Source: Acestrorhynchus altus
Taxonomy: Eukaryota; Chordata; Actinopteri; Characiformes; Acestrorhynchidae
DNA length: 64,000 bases
Reading direction: 5' to 3'
Assembly (NCBI GenBank): GCA_034509495.1
Contig: CM067513.1
Location: forward strand, 24,539,169 to 24,603,168
Shown: piece by piece, positions 24,771 through 36,709 of the stretch
Numbering within the stretch: position 1 is the stretch's first letter
How the letters are laid out: each line of letters opens with the position of its first letter
Translations under genes and position numbers: made by a program
The notes under the pieces: generated by a model
The model's input: the letters and a program-made list of their open reading frames with translations, nothing else
The model's database searches: none
What the model was told of the DNA's origin: nothing

Positions 24771-25015
24771 TGTCACATTACAACCATACAAGACAAAGGC
24801 AGCAAACACCAAGAAACAGGTACTCAGGACAACCTGAAACACCTGGGGAGGATGACAAGAGGGCTGGGACAAACAGATGGCATAGGTGGGATCAGGTGGG
24901 GCTAGGGCAGAGACAGAAACCAAAACATCAACAATGAATCACACAGACATGACATGGGGATTGCAAACAAAGGAACAGAGACAAATACAGGAGCCAATCT
25001 GGGCTGAATGTGACA
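24771..25015 (-). mobile_element. Candidate solo LTR or MITE
   Basis: Bounded by a perfect 9-bp inverted repeat, TGTCACATT and AATGTGACA. On the minus strand it starts TGTCACATTCAGCCCAG and is rich in ctgtctctgcccta-like sequence reminiscent of the LTR at 38308. No target duplication was found, and neither a TATA box nor a polyadenylation signal is clear. Confidence 0.35.
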
Positions 25016-25112
25016 CGGTTAATCATATGAAGAACAGACATTAGGAAATGTCGGCTGATGACAATTCCACAGTGTAATAAATTCCCTGAATGTCTGATAA
25101 AACTCAAAAATT

Positions 25113-25204
25113 CACATCTCTTTGCCATGAGCATGCTGGACAGTGTTCAACCTCACTCACAAGATATCACCTCACTGCTTATACAGGTGAGGTGTTGCCA
25201 AGCC
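25113..25204 (+). repeat. Dispersed repeat, copy 2 of 2
   Basis: Partner of 1637-1733, same orientation, sharing gccatgagcatg, cagtgttca, tcacaagata and atacaggtg. The family was not recognised. Confidence 0.6.
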
Positions 25205-25599
25205 ATCCCCTGAGGTTACACCCTTCCATAATTAACATACATACTGATATCCTATGACTTTTTCATGTCAGAGTATTATTCATTTATTATGCCTGGTCCT
25301 GTTCTTGGCATTGCACAATGCAGAATGTCCCAGGTCTTCAGTCAGACAATTAGCAATGCATTCAGTGTGTTAAAACACAGAGGGCAGTAAACTGTGTAAG
25401 GCAGTGGTACTGCTGTACTGGACTCTGCGTTAGTGTGTGTTTAACAACTACTTAACTGCAGCCATAAGCAGGGACACATCTAACCCTGGTGGAGCCATAA
25501 TTTAAGACAGCATTTGTTTTCTTCTCGCCTCAACTTTACACAATGAAAAAAAGATACAGGAGAAAAAAAAGATTGATTTATTTGCTTCAGTGTTCTTTG

Positions 25600-25990
25600 G
25601 GATGAAGCCGTCCTTTTTTCCCCTGAAACCAATTAGCAGGCTAGCACTTGTAGTGCAGAATGTAGGTCAGCATCGAGTAATAAAAAAGTATTGACTTTTC
25701 TCTGACTGTAAGCAGTGTGAAAGGGGTGCCGCGGCCTTGTCGTACATGAAAAGAGCTCCATTAATTTCACTTATTTCAAGAAGGACCCTGTCAAGTCCTA
25801 ATGCGTCCAATGCACTTTTTGCAGTCCGACACTCTGACATCTCGCCAGGCCCCAGTTGAAACGAGTTTACATTATGTTAGCTAGTGAGAATTTGACGGCG
25901 TAATTCCCCACAGCAATGGCAGAGGGCTCTTTCATACACGGCTGCTTTTCAGTTCCTTCCAAAACTGTTGCCAGGATTTGCACTTGAGGT
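25600..25990. other. Unique block, possible conserved non-coding element
   Basis: Repeat-free, balanced composition, and no exon signals. It contains ctccattaatttcactt and a CpG-bearing segment (gtgccgcggccttgtcgta). It could be a regulatory element, but this is judged by eye only. Confidence 0.25.
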
Positions 25991-26224
25991 TCCACTAAAA
26001 TGTGAACCCAAATGACTGGGTAGAGTATCTGTTCAATTTTTTAGGGATTGGCAAAAGAATGTAAGCAATGTGAGGTTCCCAAAAATGTGAAATTTTCTTT
26101 AAAAGGGCAAAAACATGGTATAAAATGCCAAATGCAGTGTATTAACATGCACATTTATAGCACCAAGCAGTGTCACATCACAGTAACCAAAAACTAACAG
26201 GTGGATAATGCTGGTGATGCTGCA

Positions 26225-26395
26225 TCTGACACAACAGGTGTCAGAAGGACACAGTAACATAACCCAGACCCAGCATTTGAGCACAGGAACCTCACACCAA
26301 CTATGAATCCTGCAGGCTGAAATGTCATGATTTGAGGCTGTTTTGTTGCAGCAGAGCCTGGAGATCTCTACATCAGAGAAACCATTATGAATTTT
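26225..26395 (+). mobile_element. Tc1-like fragment, family A, plus strand
   Basis: agacccagcatttgagcaca, then ggctgttttgttgcagcaga and catcagagaaaccattatga match, in reverse complement, the family A copy at 26752-26890. The two form an inverted pair about 360 bases apart. No frame is open. Confidence 0.65.
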
Positions 26396-26509
26396 TTATT
26401 GTACCTGTTGTTTTAAAACCAACGTATTGTAAAAAATAGAACAAACATTCAGAGATATCTTTAGACTGACTTTAGACTGACAACCTATGAGGACATTTGT
26501 ATTCTCCTA

Positions 26510-27720
26510 AAGCTGTTATGATAAAATCTGGCTGTGAAAGTTCCTCTTATTTTGATAACTTCATCAGAAACAAGATGTCTTAATCAGATGTTTCCTATTA
26601 CTGTCTAATAGTCTCTGACATCAACTAGAAAAAAGATTTCCCACTCCTCCATGTGGACTTCTTTCAGGTATGTGAGGTTTCAGCATCAGTCTTTGCACAG
26701 ACTGTCTTATATGTTTCTCAAGTCCTGTCTGGTACAATGAAATTTTCATAGTGGTTTCTTTGATGTAGATATCTTCAGGCTCTGTTGCAGCAAAACAGCC
26801 CCAAATCATAACATTTTAACCTGCATGCTTCATAGTTGGTATGAGGTTCCTGTGCTCAAATGCTGTGTTTGGGTTTTGTTACTGTGTCCAATTAAATCAA
26901 CTTTGGATTCTCCTGTCCACAGCACATTGTTCCAGAAGTCTTTTTCTTTGTCTAGCTGTTGTCTGGTAAACTTTAATCTTATCCTGAAGCTTTTTTTGAC
27001 AGCAAGAGTTTCCTCCTTGCACACCTCCCATGAAAATTCAACTTGTTTGGTATCTTTCTGATGGAAGATGCTGCACTTTGACATCAACTGTGGCAAAAGC
27101 TACCTGTAGAACCTATGATGAAATTTTGGATTTTAGAGACTTTACACATCTTACAGTCTGCACTTGGGCTAAACTTGCTGGGATGGCCTTACCTGGCCCA
27201 TGCTGGCAGTTGTTTTAAATGTTCTCCACTTGTTAATTATTTTCCAAACATTGGAATGGCTGATTTCTAATCATTTATTACATGAATTCCTTCCCAAACT
27301 CATTTGCATCTACAACCTTCATTCTGAAGACCTCAGATAGCATTTTGGATCTCACATTGGTAATCCCACTCACTTCAACAGTCAAGGGCAAACCAAACTA
27401 ATGTCTGAGGTTTACATAAGACACCATCCTCCAAAGCATGGTTTAATCATTTGCAGCTGAAATACTGCACTGGATTCTAATATTAGGCATTTTAAGTAGT
27501 AATAAATGTGAACATGTCCTAATGAACTCCTTATAATAAAATTGCAATTCTAATGATAACATTTTGTAAATCATTTTACAAAGACATTTCTTCAGTTTTA
27601 TATGTTTAGTTATATTACCTTCACCTCTCAATATAGTTAAATGAAGAACAAACTGTCCAAATGTTTAAATATGCTAAAGGCAAAGGTTTTTCTGGGGTGT
27701 CCTTTTTCACATGTACAGTA
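26510..27720 (-). mobile_element. Tc1-like remnant, family A (copy A3)
   Basis: The minus frame 27096-26830 has CKEETLAVKKSF and FWNNVLWTGESKVDLIGHSN. The normal WTDES has become WTGES, so the first catalytic Asp is lost. A shifted frame at 26809-26621 continues with IWGCFAATEPEDIYIKETT and QSVQRLMLKPHI. The outer end at 27590-27720 has the family motifs ttagttatattacc and ctctcaatatagttaaatga. The second and third catalytic residues are deleted. Confidence 0.8.
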
Positions 27721-28504
27721 AAATTTAATTATTAGAAATTCACAGTGATGTCTGTACCCACAGTGATCTCTGTCCCTTTTTTAAATGTACATACCGCCAC
27801 ACTTGTTCAGAAGAGGGGAACTGGGAAACCTACACAGGTCTCCAAAGATAAGGAAAATATTTGTTGAAAATTCCATATTCTTGAAGCATAAGTTGGGAGG
27901 CAGTTGCACGGTAAAGGGTATCTACAGGCAAAAAAACAATCAGGGCTAGATTGATAAAAAAGAAACCCTTTATGGTATATGGTAATCAGTCCAACCCCAA
28001 GATGGCAATGCATAATAATTCAGCTTTATTCAGATGCTTGATGAAATATGCATTCCACATACCAAAGTCCTATTTTATCATCACACTTATTTATTTTTTT
28101 ATTTCTCCCATGTGCAGAAGCGACGTGAGTCTGAGGTGGGTAAAAGGAAATAGCGCAGGAAATAAAAACAAACACAATAAGGTTCTCAGCAAGGGGTCTG
28201 CTGAAACATGCTGTTTCCACCGTGTGTGCATTGCAGAAAACAAACCAACCTATGAAAGAGCTTTAATTGTATTATGATCTTTATATGGGAATATTAAAAT
28301 ATCATTAGAGACAGATATTGATGATGGCTTCAAAGTATTATAGTCAGTGATACAAGATCAGAAAAGAGTGTCCTATCATAGAGTGAGAAGTCCTCTCAGT
28401 TTGAGTACTTGCTCGTGTGTAGGTTGACAAATCAGATCAGATTTCTTCTTGTTTGCATTTAGTCTAGTTCATGTTCACAGAGCTGAGCCATAAAATCCAT
28501 GTCT

Positions 28505-29170
28505 CCATTACTCATGCAGTCATGTGAAAAATTTAGGACACTCCATATTTAAAGATATGGTCTTCATTTAAATAAATTGCCCTGATAGCTGGTATTTCCT
28601 CCAATGGCTGAAATAATGTCAATTATCAGTTTCCTATAACCATTTACTAGTCTCTGATATCAACTGGAAGAAAGATTGTCCCACACCTCCATTTCAGTGT
28701 CAGTCTTTCTGCAGACTGCCTTTTTTCATAGTGGTTTCTATGATGCAGAGCTCTCCAGGCCCTAATACAGAAAAGCAGCCCCAAGCCAAGGCAGTTCCAG
28801 CTTTATGCTTCTCAGTTGGTATGAAGTTGTTCTCAAATGCTGTGTTTGGTTTTTGCCAAACATGTCTTCTGTTACTCTGCCCAAATAATACAACTTTGGA
28901 TTCATCTGTCCAAAGCATATTTTTCCAGAACTCCTGCTCTTTTTTCTAGATGCTCTCTGGCAAACTTTAGTTTCCTCCTTGCAAGCCTCCCATGAAAATC
29001 AGTTGCATCTGAAGGTAAAAGCTACACTTTGACATCAACTGTCAATCCTAAAATGCCCTGTGATATCATTTTAGGATAATTGGAGACTTCTTTACGCCTC
29101 TTAGAGTCGTCCCTACTAAATTATTTCCAGACAGTGGAACTGGCTGATTTGTCATTGTTTTGAGATCTTT
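28505..29170 (-). mobile_element. Tc1-like remnant, family A (copy A4)
   Basis: The minus frame 28918-28700 reads MLWTDESKVVLFGQSN, keeping the first catalytic Asp, then AFENNFIPTEKH, LAWGCFSVLGPGELCIIETT and MKKG. The rest of the catalytic domain is gone. The right side near 29010-29150 holds the degraded N-terminal half. Confidence 0.75.
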
Positions 29171-29972
29171 TTAAATCATGTATCAACCTGAGGTGTAATA
29201 TAGAAACACAGAAGAGTTGGCTCAACATTACAGTGCAGATGATATAATGACCAGCTGATAGCAAAAACAATGCTAGCAAAACAGTGTCTATGAAAAACAA
29301 AATATTAAAGTTAAATTTAGAATAATAGCTGAATCTTATTATTAATCTTAATATTATTTTGTTAAAAATCCATTTTTGCAGTTAAAATTTTTTTGACATA
29401 ATGTAAGAATCTAACTTACTGTCAGACAGTCAATCTATCAGTAGTAATATATTCATGTGTACCAAATGTCTCATAATAGTTACACAATAGGAGTTAGTCA
29501 TATCTCCAATTAATCCTCTCACACTAAAAAAGACTATTTTTAGACTATTCATCTAATCACACTCTTTCAGCGCAGTTTAATGCTTTCATTTGTCAACGTA
29601 CGTCTCCTCGATTCCCCAATAACTTCAGTTCAGAATTTAACTGGCCCATGTTCCTCCCTGCTGGTGCTCCTCCTTGCAGAAACCCAGCTAATTTTTCATT
29701 GTCACCTTCAGCCAAGTCTTAACATGATTATGTGGAGAAACTTTTGCTAATGTCCTTTTTGAATATATCAGTCATATACAAATGGTGTGAAAATACACCA
29801 GGACATAATAATGGTATAATGGCAAATGCTTGGCTTGAAACATCCAGAAAAGTGTTTTCATGTAGCAGACCATGGTTCATTTGATCCAGATTAAGACCAC
29901 CTCTTTTGAAAATGATGATTATGCTACTTTCCAAAGGTGAGATGGTCCAGTATATTCCACAATTATCTTTAA
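29171..29972. other. Intronic stretch, nothing recognised
   Basis: AT-rich unique sequence. No gene or repeat was recognised. Confidence 0.4.
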
Positions 29973-29983
29973 ACACACACACA

Positions 29984-30044
<61 letters not shown>
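29973..30044. repeat. (CA)n microsatellite
   Basis: A CA array of about 72 bases with one GA interruption near its start. Confidence 0.95.
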
Positions 30045-30048
<4 letters not shown>

Positions 30049-30109
30049 ATCCAATCACTGCTTTAAGATTAACTGACAAATACCACAATAATGCACTTTT
30101 GTGTAATCA

Positions 30110-30480
30110 TGTGCTATCTCGCTGTTGTGCATGAAAGGTAATCCCTCTGCCTCAGTTGAAGAGGCCCCAATGCACGTCATTCAAATGAGGTTTCTGCTGG
30201 GCTGCAATGAGCTGCTGGCATTACAACACACACACACACTATTGTCCTTGGAAGCCCTGTTATTGTGCCTTAATTAATTTAATCAATCCCCCGAGTAATA
30301 CAGACTGTCTGTGAATGTTATGAACTATATATTTTGCACAAGCAAAGGCCTGAACTTTCATCGCTAGAGTAATGTCATTTGTTTCAGAGCAGTTTCACTA
30401 TCGGCGTCCACATATTTTTAATCATTTGGGCAGTTAACTTAATTTGTCACTTAATTCACTGACTGTAGAAATTATTTTGG
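30110..30480. other. Unique block, possible conserved non-coding element
   Basis: Repeat-poor and balanced, with cattcaaatgaggtttctgc and tgccttaattaatttaatca (homeodomain-like TAATTA sites). No exon signals. Function is inferred only from composition and position in the long intron. Confidence 0.25.
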
Positions 30481-30542
30481 TTTCTTTCTATAGAAATAAA
30501 ATCAAAATTATCCACCATATTATCAACATTTGTAATGTTGTA

Positions 30543-31061
30543 ATTAGGGCTGCAGAATACTTGATTATTTTAGTAATCAAGTATTCTACTGACTATGCCA
30601 TCGATTAAACAAGTAATCAGATAAGTAATAGTTCTGCTTTATTAAAGACAGTGAATAAATACAAATGTATTATCATTTTTTTATCTGAATAAGATTTCAG
30701 TTATAAAGTTCTACATAAAAGCTTCTTTAATGGTGTTCCGACATAACAGCACTGCTTAACTGATATAATGTAACTATAGCACAGGATTATAATAGAATTA
30801 TAATAGAATTATAATATAATAGAAGTTGTGTCTTGCTCCTGGGCTCCTCTCACAGTATAATTAGCATTTTGAGCCAACCCAAAAGCACACACTTTTCACA
30901 TGCATTTCTCTATGAGCTGAAGGATACAGAAGTGGCACTGGAAGTGAAAGAAGCATGTGGGCAGAGGAGGTAGAGTAATATAAGACTTTACAGGATTAAC
31001 TGATGGAATAATCAATAGAACACTTAATTACCAAATATAATATAACCCTAATAGCCCTAAT
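30543..31061. mobile_element. hAT-like MITE with ATTAGGGCT ends
   Basis: Perfect inverted termini ATTAGGGCT (30543-30551) and AGCCCTAAT (31053-31061). The inner left sequence ttgattattttagtaatcaa and the matching right side gaataatcaatagaacactt fit a known fish MITE type rich in cgattaat-like motifs. Non-coding. Confidence 0.55.
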
Positions 31062-32184
31062 ATAACATGGCTTACATAGTTATACATAATGTTTTCCTGC
31101 CCACTAACGTTACACAGTGTAGTTTCTGGCATGCTGAGCCCAGAGTAGCAACAATAGAGACACTATTCTTCATATCATGGCAGAGCCTACTTTAAATAAA
31201 CTGCACCTATTTCATTTCTTTGTTTTTCCTAACTTTTTCCACATGACTGTATGTATGAAATACAAGGAACTGTATCAACTAATACTCAACATTAAAGTCC
31301 TTGTTAAATAATTAAATCAGACAGTCAATGTACTTGGACGTCTCTAGTTTTCACAGTACAAGGACATACAAGAAAAGGACATGACTGGACGTGTGTGTTT
31401 GGGTTTATTGTGTTCTTCTTTATATTTTATTGTGTGGAGGGTGAGGCATATTGTTAACCATCCCTGTTTCTTTTTTGCCAATGGACCCTTCAGATTGCAT
31501 CTGCATCTTTTCCATGTGTTTCCTCCCAAGTAATAGAATGTGCATTTGCATTTTGCTCTTTGCTGACTTCTAGTCCATACAATGGAATATGAAGGCTGTC
31601 ATGTCTGGGTGTTTGAAGGCTGAGACTTGGAGCTGGTGTGGAGAATGTAAGGCAAAGAAAAGCTGAGAGACAGCAGTATATTGGTGCACTGGAGCGTAAC
31701 TATTAAAGAGAGGCCTGGCTGCGAGGGTGAATTTCTGACACGTGCTTAATGCAAAGATGCTTTTGAAGGGGGTTATTTTTGATTTCCATACTTACCGTAG
31801 AAGAGCTGGTCATATAATCTGATTTTTTTGTTTTTAGATTTTCTAAGCACAGACAGACTTTCTATTTAAACAGTACTTGACTAAAAACAATATTTTCAGT
31901 GATAGTTAAATGCAGTCTGCGCTCAGGTGTAATCTTGGTTAAGAAAGCCTGGACATGTTTTTCTATTCCAGAATTAGGCTTTGAAACTTTCCTGATGTGT
32001 TTTCCATTGAAGGACCTCAGTTACTGTTTGCATTGTATACTTTTTCCAGTTCTGATCAGTTTTTGTGCAAATTTATTTGCTGATTTCCAGGAAAACAAAT
32101 TTAATACAAAGTATAAAATGTGCCATAATTTCTGCCAGATTGTATGATTTCTTCCCTAATATGTTAAATTTACATTGTATATGC

Positions 32185-32186
<2 letters not shown>
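31062..32186. other. Intronic stretch, nothing recognised
   Basis: No exon or repeat was recognised. Several short frames lack splice support. Confidence 0.4.

Positions 32187-32233
<47 letters not shown>
32187..32233. repeat. (AAT)n microsatellite
   Basis: About 15 AAT units. Confidence 0.95.
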
Positions 32234-32234
<1 letters not shown>

Positions 32235-32264
32235 TCATCGTAGGTACTCTGAAAAAAGTCATAA

Positions 32265-32560
32265 TTCTACATTCACTGTAATTATAGAACTATAAATGGA
32301 CACTTTGCAGGTATTATGTGGGTGGGGGGGGGGTATTTTCAGCACTGCAGTGACACTGACATGGTGGTGGTATGTGTGTGTTGTGCTGCTACTAGTGTAT
32401 CAGACATAGAAGTACTGCTGTAGTGCTCAGTGTCACTGCTGGCCTGGGAATAGACCACCAATTAGAAATATCTAGCCAACAGCATCCTGTGGACTGCTAC
32501 AGTGCTTCACAGCTCAGTGATGGTCCCCGGCCCACAGGTTGAGAAACCTTGGTATAACAG
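32265..32560. mobile_element. Foldback-type MITE, copy 2
   Basis: Contains cagtgacactgacatggtgg, gctcagtgtcactgctggcc and tctagccaacagcatcctgt, matching the central part of the family at 1803-2222. The terminal parts are degraded. Confidence 0.55.
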
Positions 32561-33169
32561 ACCCAAAATCTTAAGGACAGCTTTTTAGATGCTGTAAAGA
32601 AATTAAGAAATATTAATTCACACATTAATATTTTTTCTTACAAAATAACGTGGAAAATAGCATTACTTGATGTAGGATGTGTGAGGAAACTATTAAAATG
32701 CCATTGTTTTTGACTGTGCTTCAAAAACCCACCAATTTACATCAAACACGGACCGTTTTAAATCATAATTTATCTTGTGTTTATTTGACACTACTTGTAT
32801 GCAGAATGATAAAAAAGAAAATGCTGACATAATGGAAGAAAGTGTGGAGTTAATTGATACATATAGAACATAAAAAGTAAGCGGCACGTCAAGAGAATTG
32901 TTTATAACATGGCAAATGAAGGGGCTGGGAAATTTTATCACCCTATAAAATGGTTATAGTGAATCACCCAGAGCCTCTTGGTCACTAATGTAGTCTGGTC
33001 TGATGTTCGCGGGTACGTGTGTGCGTATGTAGGGTTGAAACCTGGACATCTACTATCTGGGAGTTGGAACAGGCTGTCCTACTTTTTATTTTTCTTATTT
33101 ATGGCTCATAATGAATATCATTCTCTTTTAAACATGGCTCGTACATCATGCAGATCATTTTGATGCATT

Positions 33170-33770
33170 ATGCTGCCGATGATTAACAAGAGAAGGCAGT
33201 AACAAAGCATCATTTTAGGCTAAATATTCCTGTTGCCACCAGGCCTTCTAGCGCAATAATTTAAAAAAAAAAAAAGACATTGCTTGAGTCCTGCTTAGAG
33301 GTGGTGGCGGGGGGGGGTTGAAAAAGCAATTACTGAAGCAACATTAAAAAAAACGGAGAGAGAGAGAATGAGAGAGAGAGGAAGGGGGAAAAATGTAGGA
33401 CTAGGCAGCACACAGCGCCTTCACCAGCAAGATATATCAGTTTAAAACCGTGATTGATGAAAGTCTAATGCAAGGCGATGGCGAGGCTTTTTGCGGCTAG
33501 GCATGGCCACTGCCTGCACTTCATTAGATGCTGTAATTAGCCCTGGTGCTTCAATTTGTTAGAACTGGTGGTGATAATGCAAACATCAAAACACAAGTCT
33601 CTGGCTATGCAAAGGGCAAACGTACGGCCCCGCAAAGGGCCATCCTCATCTAACGGATGTTAACTAATGCACTAATTACAGAGTATGCGTCAGCCTTCAT
33701 CTTCCCCAGCTGGACTTTCACTACGCATCAGTAGAAACTACCATCATCTCAATAGGCCTTGTGCAGCATA
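33170..33770. other. Unique block, possible conserved non-coding element
   Basis: The strongest non-coding candidate in the window. 33400-33720 is repeat-free, moderately GC, and carries gtctaatgcaaggcgatggc, cttcattagatgctgtaatt, ctggctatgcaaagggca and aactaatgcactaattacag, with several homeodomain- and octamer-like sites. A short purine-rich run lies at 33345-33390. No splice-bounded frame was found. Confidence 0.35.
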
Positions 33771-33779
33771 CCACAGTCA

Positions 33780-35035
33780 CTCAAGCTTTTATTACACTTG
33801 TAAAGTGTAATTATTAGACATGCAATTTTCCTGCAAGGAAAAATGTATACATTTATTATTTAAAATATAAATTTATATTTATTACTACTTAAAATGCCTA
33901 AAATTATAATCAGGTGCAGCACATCAGCTGCAAGTTATCATTAGAAAGGACTTTGGAGCAGGCTGTCTTATTTAAACCTCAAGAGTTTGCTTTGCTTTTG
34001 ATTGTTGAATGAGTGGGATCACCATGGTAAGTCTGCGGCCTACAACAAAGAAGGTAGCAGATACAGATGAGTGTGAGAAGGAGTTTAAAGTGATCTTAAA
34101 ACAATTAAAAATTAGCCATTCCACTGAGCAGAAAATAATTTACAACTTGAGAACATTTAAAACAACTGCCAAGACGGCCAGGTCAGACTGTCCTAGCAAG
34201 ATCAGCCCATGAGCAGACCATAAAATGCCTCTAACATTCCTAAAATGTCATCACAGGCCCTACAAGTAGCTATTGCCACAGTTGATATCAAAGTGCAGGA
34301 TCTACAATCAGAAAAAGACCAAACAAGTTTGATTTCAGTAGGTGTGCAAGGAGGAAGTCCTTGCTTTAAAAAAACCCAAAACAAACAAAAAAAACAACAA
34401 CAAAGAACAGGGGTTCTGGAACAATGTGCTTTAGAAAGATAATTTGTGCAAAGTATTTTTTTGGGCAAAGCAACAGAAGATCTATTTGTCGCATCAGCAT
34501 TTGAGCACAAAAACCTAATACAAAATGTGAAGCATGGAGGTGCAAGTGTTCTGGTTTGGGGTATAGAAACCACTATGAAATCGTTACTGTATCAGAAGGG
34601 CCTTGAAGAAAATATAAAACTGATGCTGAAACATCACATAACGGAAAGAATTCTGCATTGAGGAGTTGGAAATTCCAGAGACTGTAGACAGTTACAGGAA
34701 ACATCTAATTGCCTTGTAAATTGGGAGCAGCCGTGGCCTGGTGGTTAAGGAACCAGGTTGCCAGTTCGAATCCCTGAACTGGCAGAACATGACTGAAGTG
34801 CCCTTGAACAAGGCACTGAACTCCCCAGCAGTCCCCCGGGGCGCTGAGGATAAGGCTGCCCACCACTCTGGGCACGTGTGTTCATTGCCACCTGGTGTGT
34901 GAATTGACTAGTGTGTATGTGTGTATTGCTGTGTGTGGATGGGTAAAATGTGGAGGTCTAATTCCCATGTGTGCACAACACAGTGAGTATAATTACTTAC
35001 TATATCTAAACGTCAAATAATTTTCACATGACTAT
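33780..35035 (+). mobile_element. Tc1-like element, family A (copy A5), SINE-interrupted
   Basis: The plus frame 34009-34212 reads VILKQLKISHSTEQKIIYN then FKTTAKTARSDCPSKISP, the N-terminal helix-turn-helix region of a Tc1 transposase. A later part, 34446-34661, has FEHKNLIQNVKHGGASVLVW and IETTMKSLLYQKGLEENIKL. The catalytic Asp region between them is missing. The 3' end (aataattttcacatgactat) resumes after a SINE at 34725-34996. Confidence 0.75.
34725..34996 (+). mobile_element. tRNA-derived SINE inside Tc1 copy A5
   Basis: A-box-like TGGCCTGGTGG at 34734-34744 and B-box-like AGTTCGAATCC at 34763-34773. A body follows with cttgaacaaggcactgaact and ctgcccaccactctgggcac, typical of a widespread fish SINE. 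It splits family A sequence. Confidence 0.85.
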
Positions 35036-35754
35036 ACAGGAAAAACCAAGTAATCACAATTGTGGTAGACTTCATGGCATCAACTTACTTTTATGTTTAC
35101 AAACTGAGATAAATCATTGTGTGCTGCTCTCGAGTTGAGACATGTTGCACATAAGAAATAACAGGTCTCAAGGTGTCGTTCCAAGGAGGAGTGGAGGATG
35201 AATGTAAACGAAGAAATGTAGGGGAAGGATAAAAGAGAATGGTTATAATTTAATCACAACTGCACCTGAAAATCACCATATCCATCATTATCTTCTTCTG
35301 AGTCAATGCAATGAGGAAAAAAAGAATGAGGGGATGTGGAAATTCATTAGAAAGGCAGGTTTGTGTGGCGCATTTCTCACCACTAACCGCCAATAGTAGG
35401 AAAACACAGCACATTCATCAAGCCACAGACAAATGACACTGTGTTACTAGTTAGACAGTGTAATAAGCGCCATTTAATTTCCTCTTTAGAATCAATTTAT
35501 GTTTCAGAGTATGGGATTGTCATCAGAGGATGAAGCTTTTCATCTGAGAATTAGGGAGGTAGATTTCTTTCCTTTCAAATTGCTTAGTGGTGTCTGATAA
35601 AGATAAGCTTATTGGTCACAAGGTCACTGAACCTAAATGCTAAAGCAAATTTTCCACAGAGTTGGGAAGCCTTGTGAAAACCAACTGAAATCATAACAAT
35701 AATGGAACACTTCAGTAAAAAAAGTAAAAAACTGCAGTTAATTCACACTGCTAT
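35036..35754. other. Unique intronic sequence
   Basis: Unique, moderately AT-rich, with no exon or repeat recognised. 35340-35640 might be non-coding conserved sequence by composition only. Confidence 0.3.
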
Positions 35755-36440
35755 GATATAGGTGTTGTTATGTGGTTGCAATGCACATGTTGCTATAGTA
35801 CAGGTGTTGCATATTAAGTCAAATCAAAATTGATCTGTATAGCCCTTTTTACAAATGATGTCACAGTGCAGCTCTACAGAAATCAAAAATAAGAAGGTGA
35901 ACAACATTCAACACATGAAACAAAGGATAAAGGCATAAAGCCTCCAATGAGTAAACCAAAGTTGCAAGGAAGAACTTCCTCAGAGCAGGAAGAAAAAATA
36001 TTCGGAGGAAACAGGCTCACAAATTGGAGATCCCCCTCCTCGGGTCAAACTTCTTATACACAGGGTCAACTACTTATTTGATAAATAGCTACCAGGCAAC
36101 ACCTTAGTGTAAGTGCTGCTATTGCATATGTGTTGGTTGCTAAACTGGTGCTAAGTGGTTACTAAGCATGTGTTGCTATGGTACAGGTATTGGTTACTAA
36201 GGTGTTGCTTAGTAGTTGCTATGGTTGCTAAGGTGTTACTAAGTAGTTGTTAAGGTATAAATGTTGATTGCCAAATGATTACAAAGATGCTGCCATTGTA
36301 TAAGTGTTGATTGTTAAGGTGTTGCATGGTGGTTCCTAAGGTACTGTTATGGTATAATTGGTGGTTGCTAGGTTGTTGCTATGGAAAGGGGCTCATTATG
36401 AAGATATTAATATGAGGTTGCCATGGTATACCAGGTACTC
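35755..36440 (+). repeat. TTGCTA-type minisatellite, split by a LINE tail
   Basis: Units built from ggtgttgctaagtggttgct and close variants, with atggtacagg spacers, occupy 35755-35815 and 36105-36440. The units are diverged and about 25-45 bases long. A LINE 3' end separates the two parts. Confidence 0.7.
35818..36100 (-). mobile_element. L2-like LINE 3' tail
   Basis: Plus-strand tcaaatcaaaattgatctgt, then atagccctttttacaaatga, is the reverse complement of the tail seen at 6655-6720. It continues through ggaagaacttcctcagagca and acaggctcacaaattgga, matching the 3' UTR at 6480-6560. No coding sequence remains. Confidence 0.75.
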
Positions 36441-36615
36441 CGAGGTGTGTTCCAATTGACTGCTAGATGTTGTTAAAAAATTAATGGCTGTTGTTGACAA
36501 TGTATGAATATCTACAAAACTGGTGAACCGTCACCAGTACAGCTGGTATTTGAGACCTGGAGAAAGCTTAAACAAAGACCATCTTTTGACTGCATTACTT
36601 GTTTAGTAATAACCG

Positions 36616-36618
<3 letters not shown>

Positions 36619-36708
<90 letters not shown>
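36619..36708. repeat. (CA)n microsatellite
   Basis: A CA array of about 90 bases. It is the longest CA array in the window. Confidence 0.95.

Positions 36709-36709
<1 letters not shown>

Noticed and set aside
29728..30054. Frames with Cys-Val repeats, also at 18718-19222, 36504-36836 and 62289-62519
   Set aside because: They are translations of (CA)n or (GT)n arrays, not proteins.
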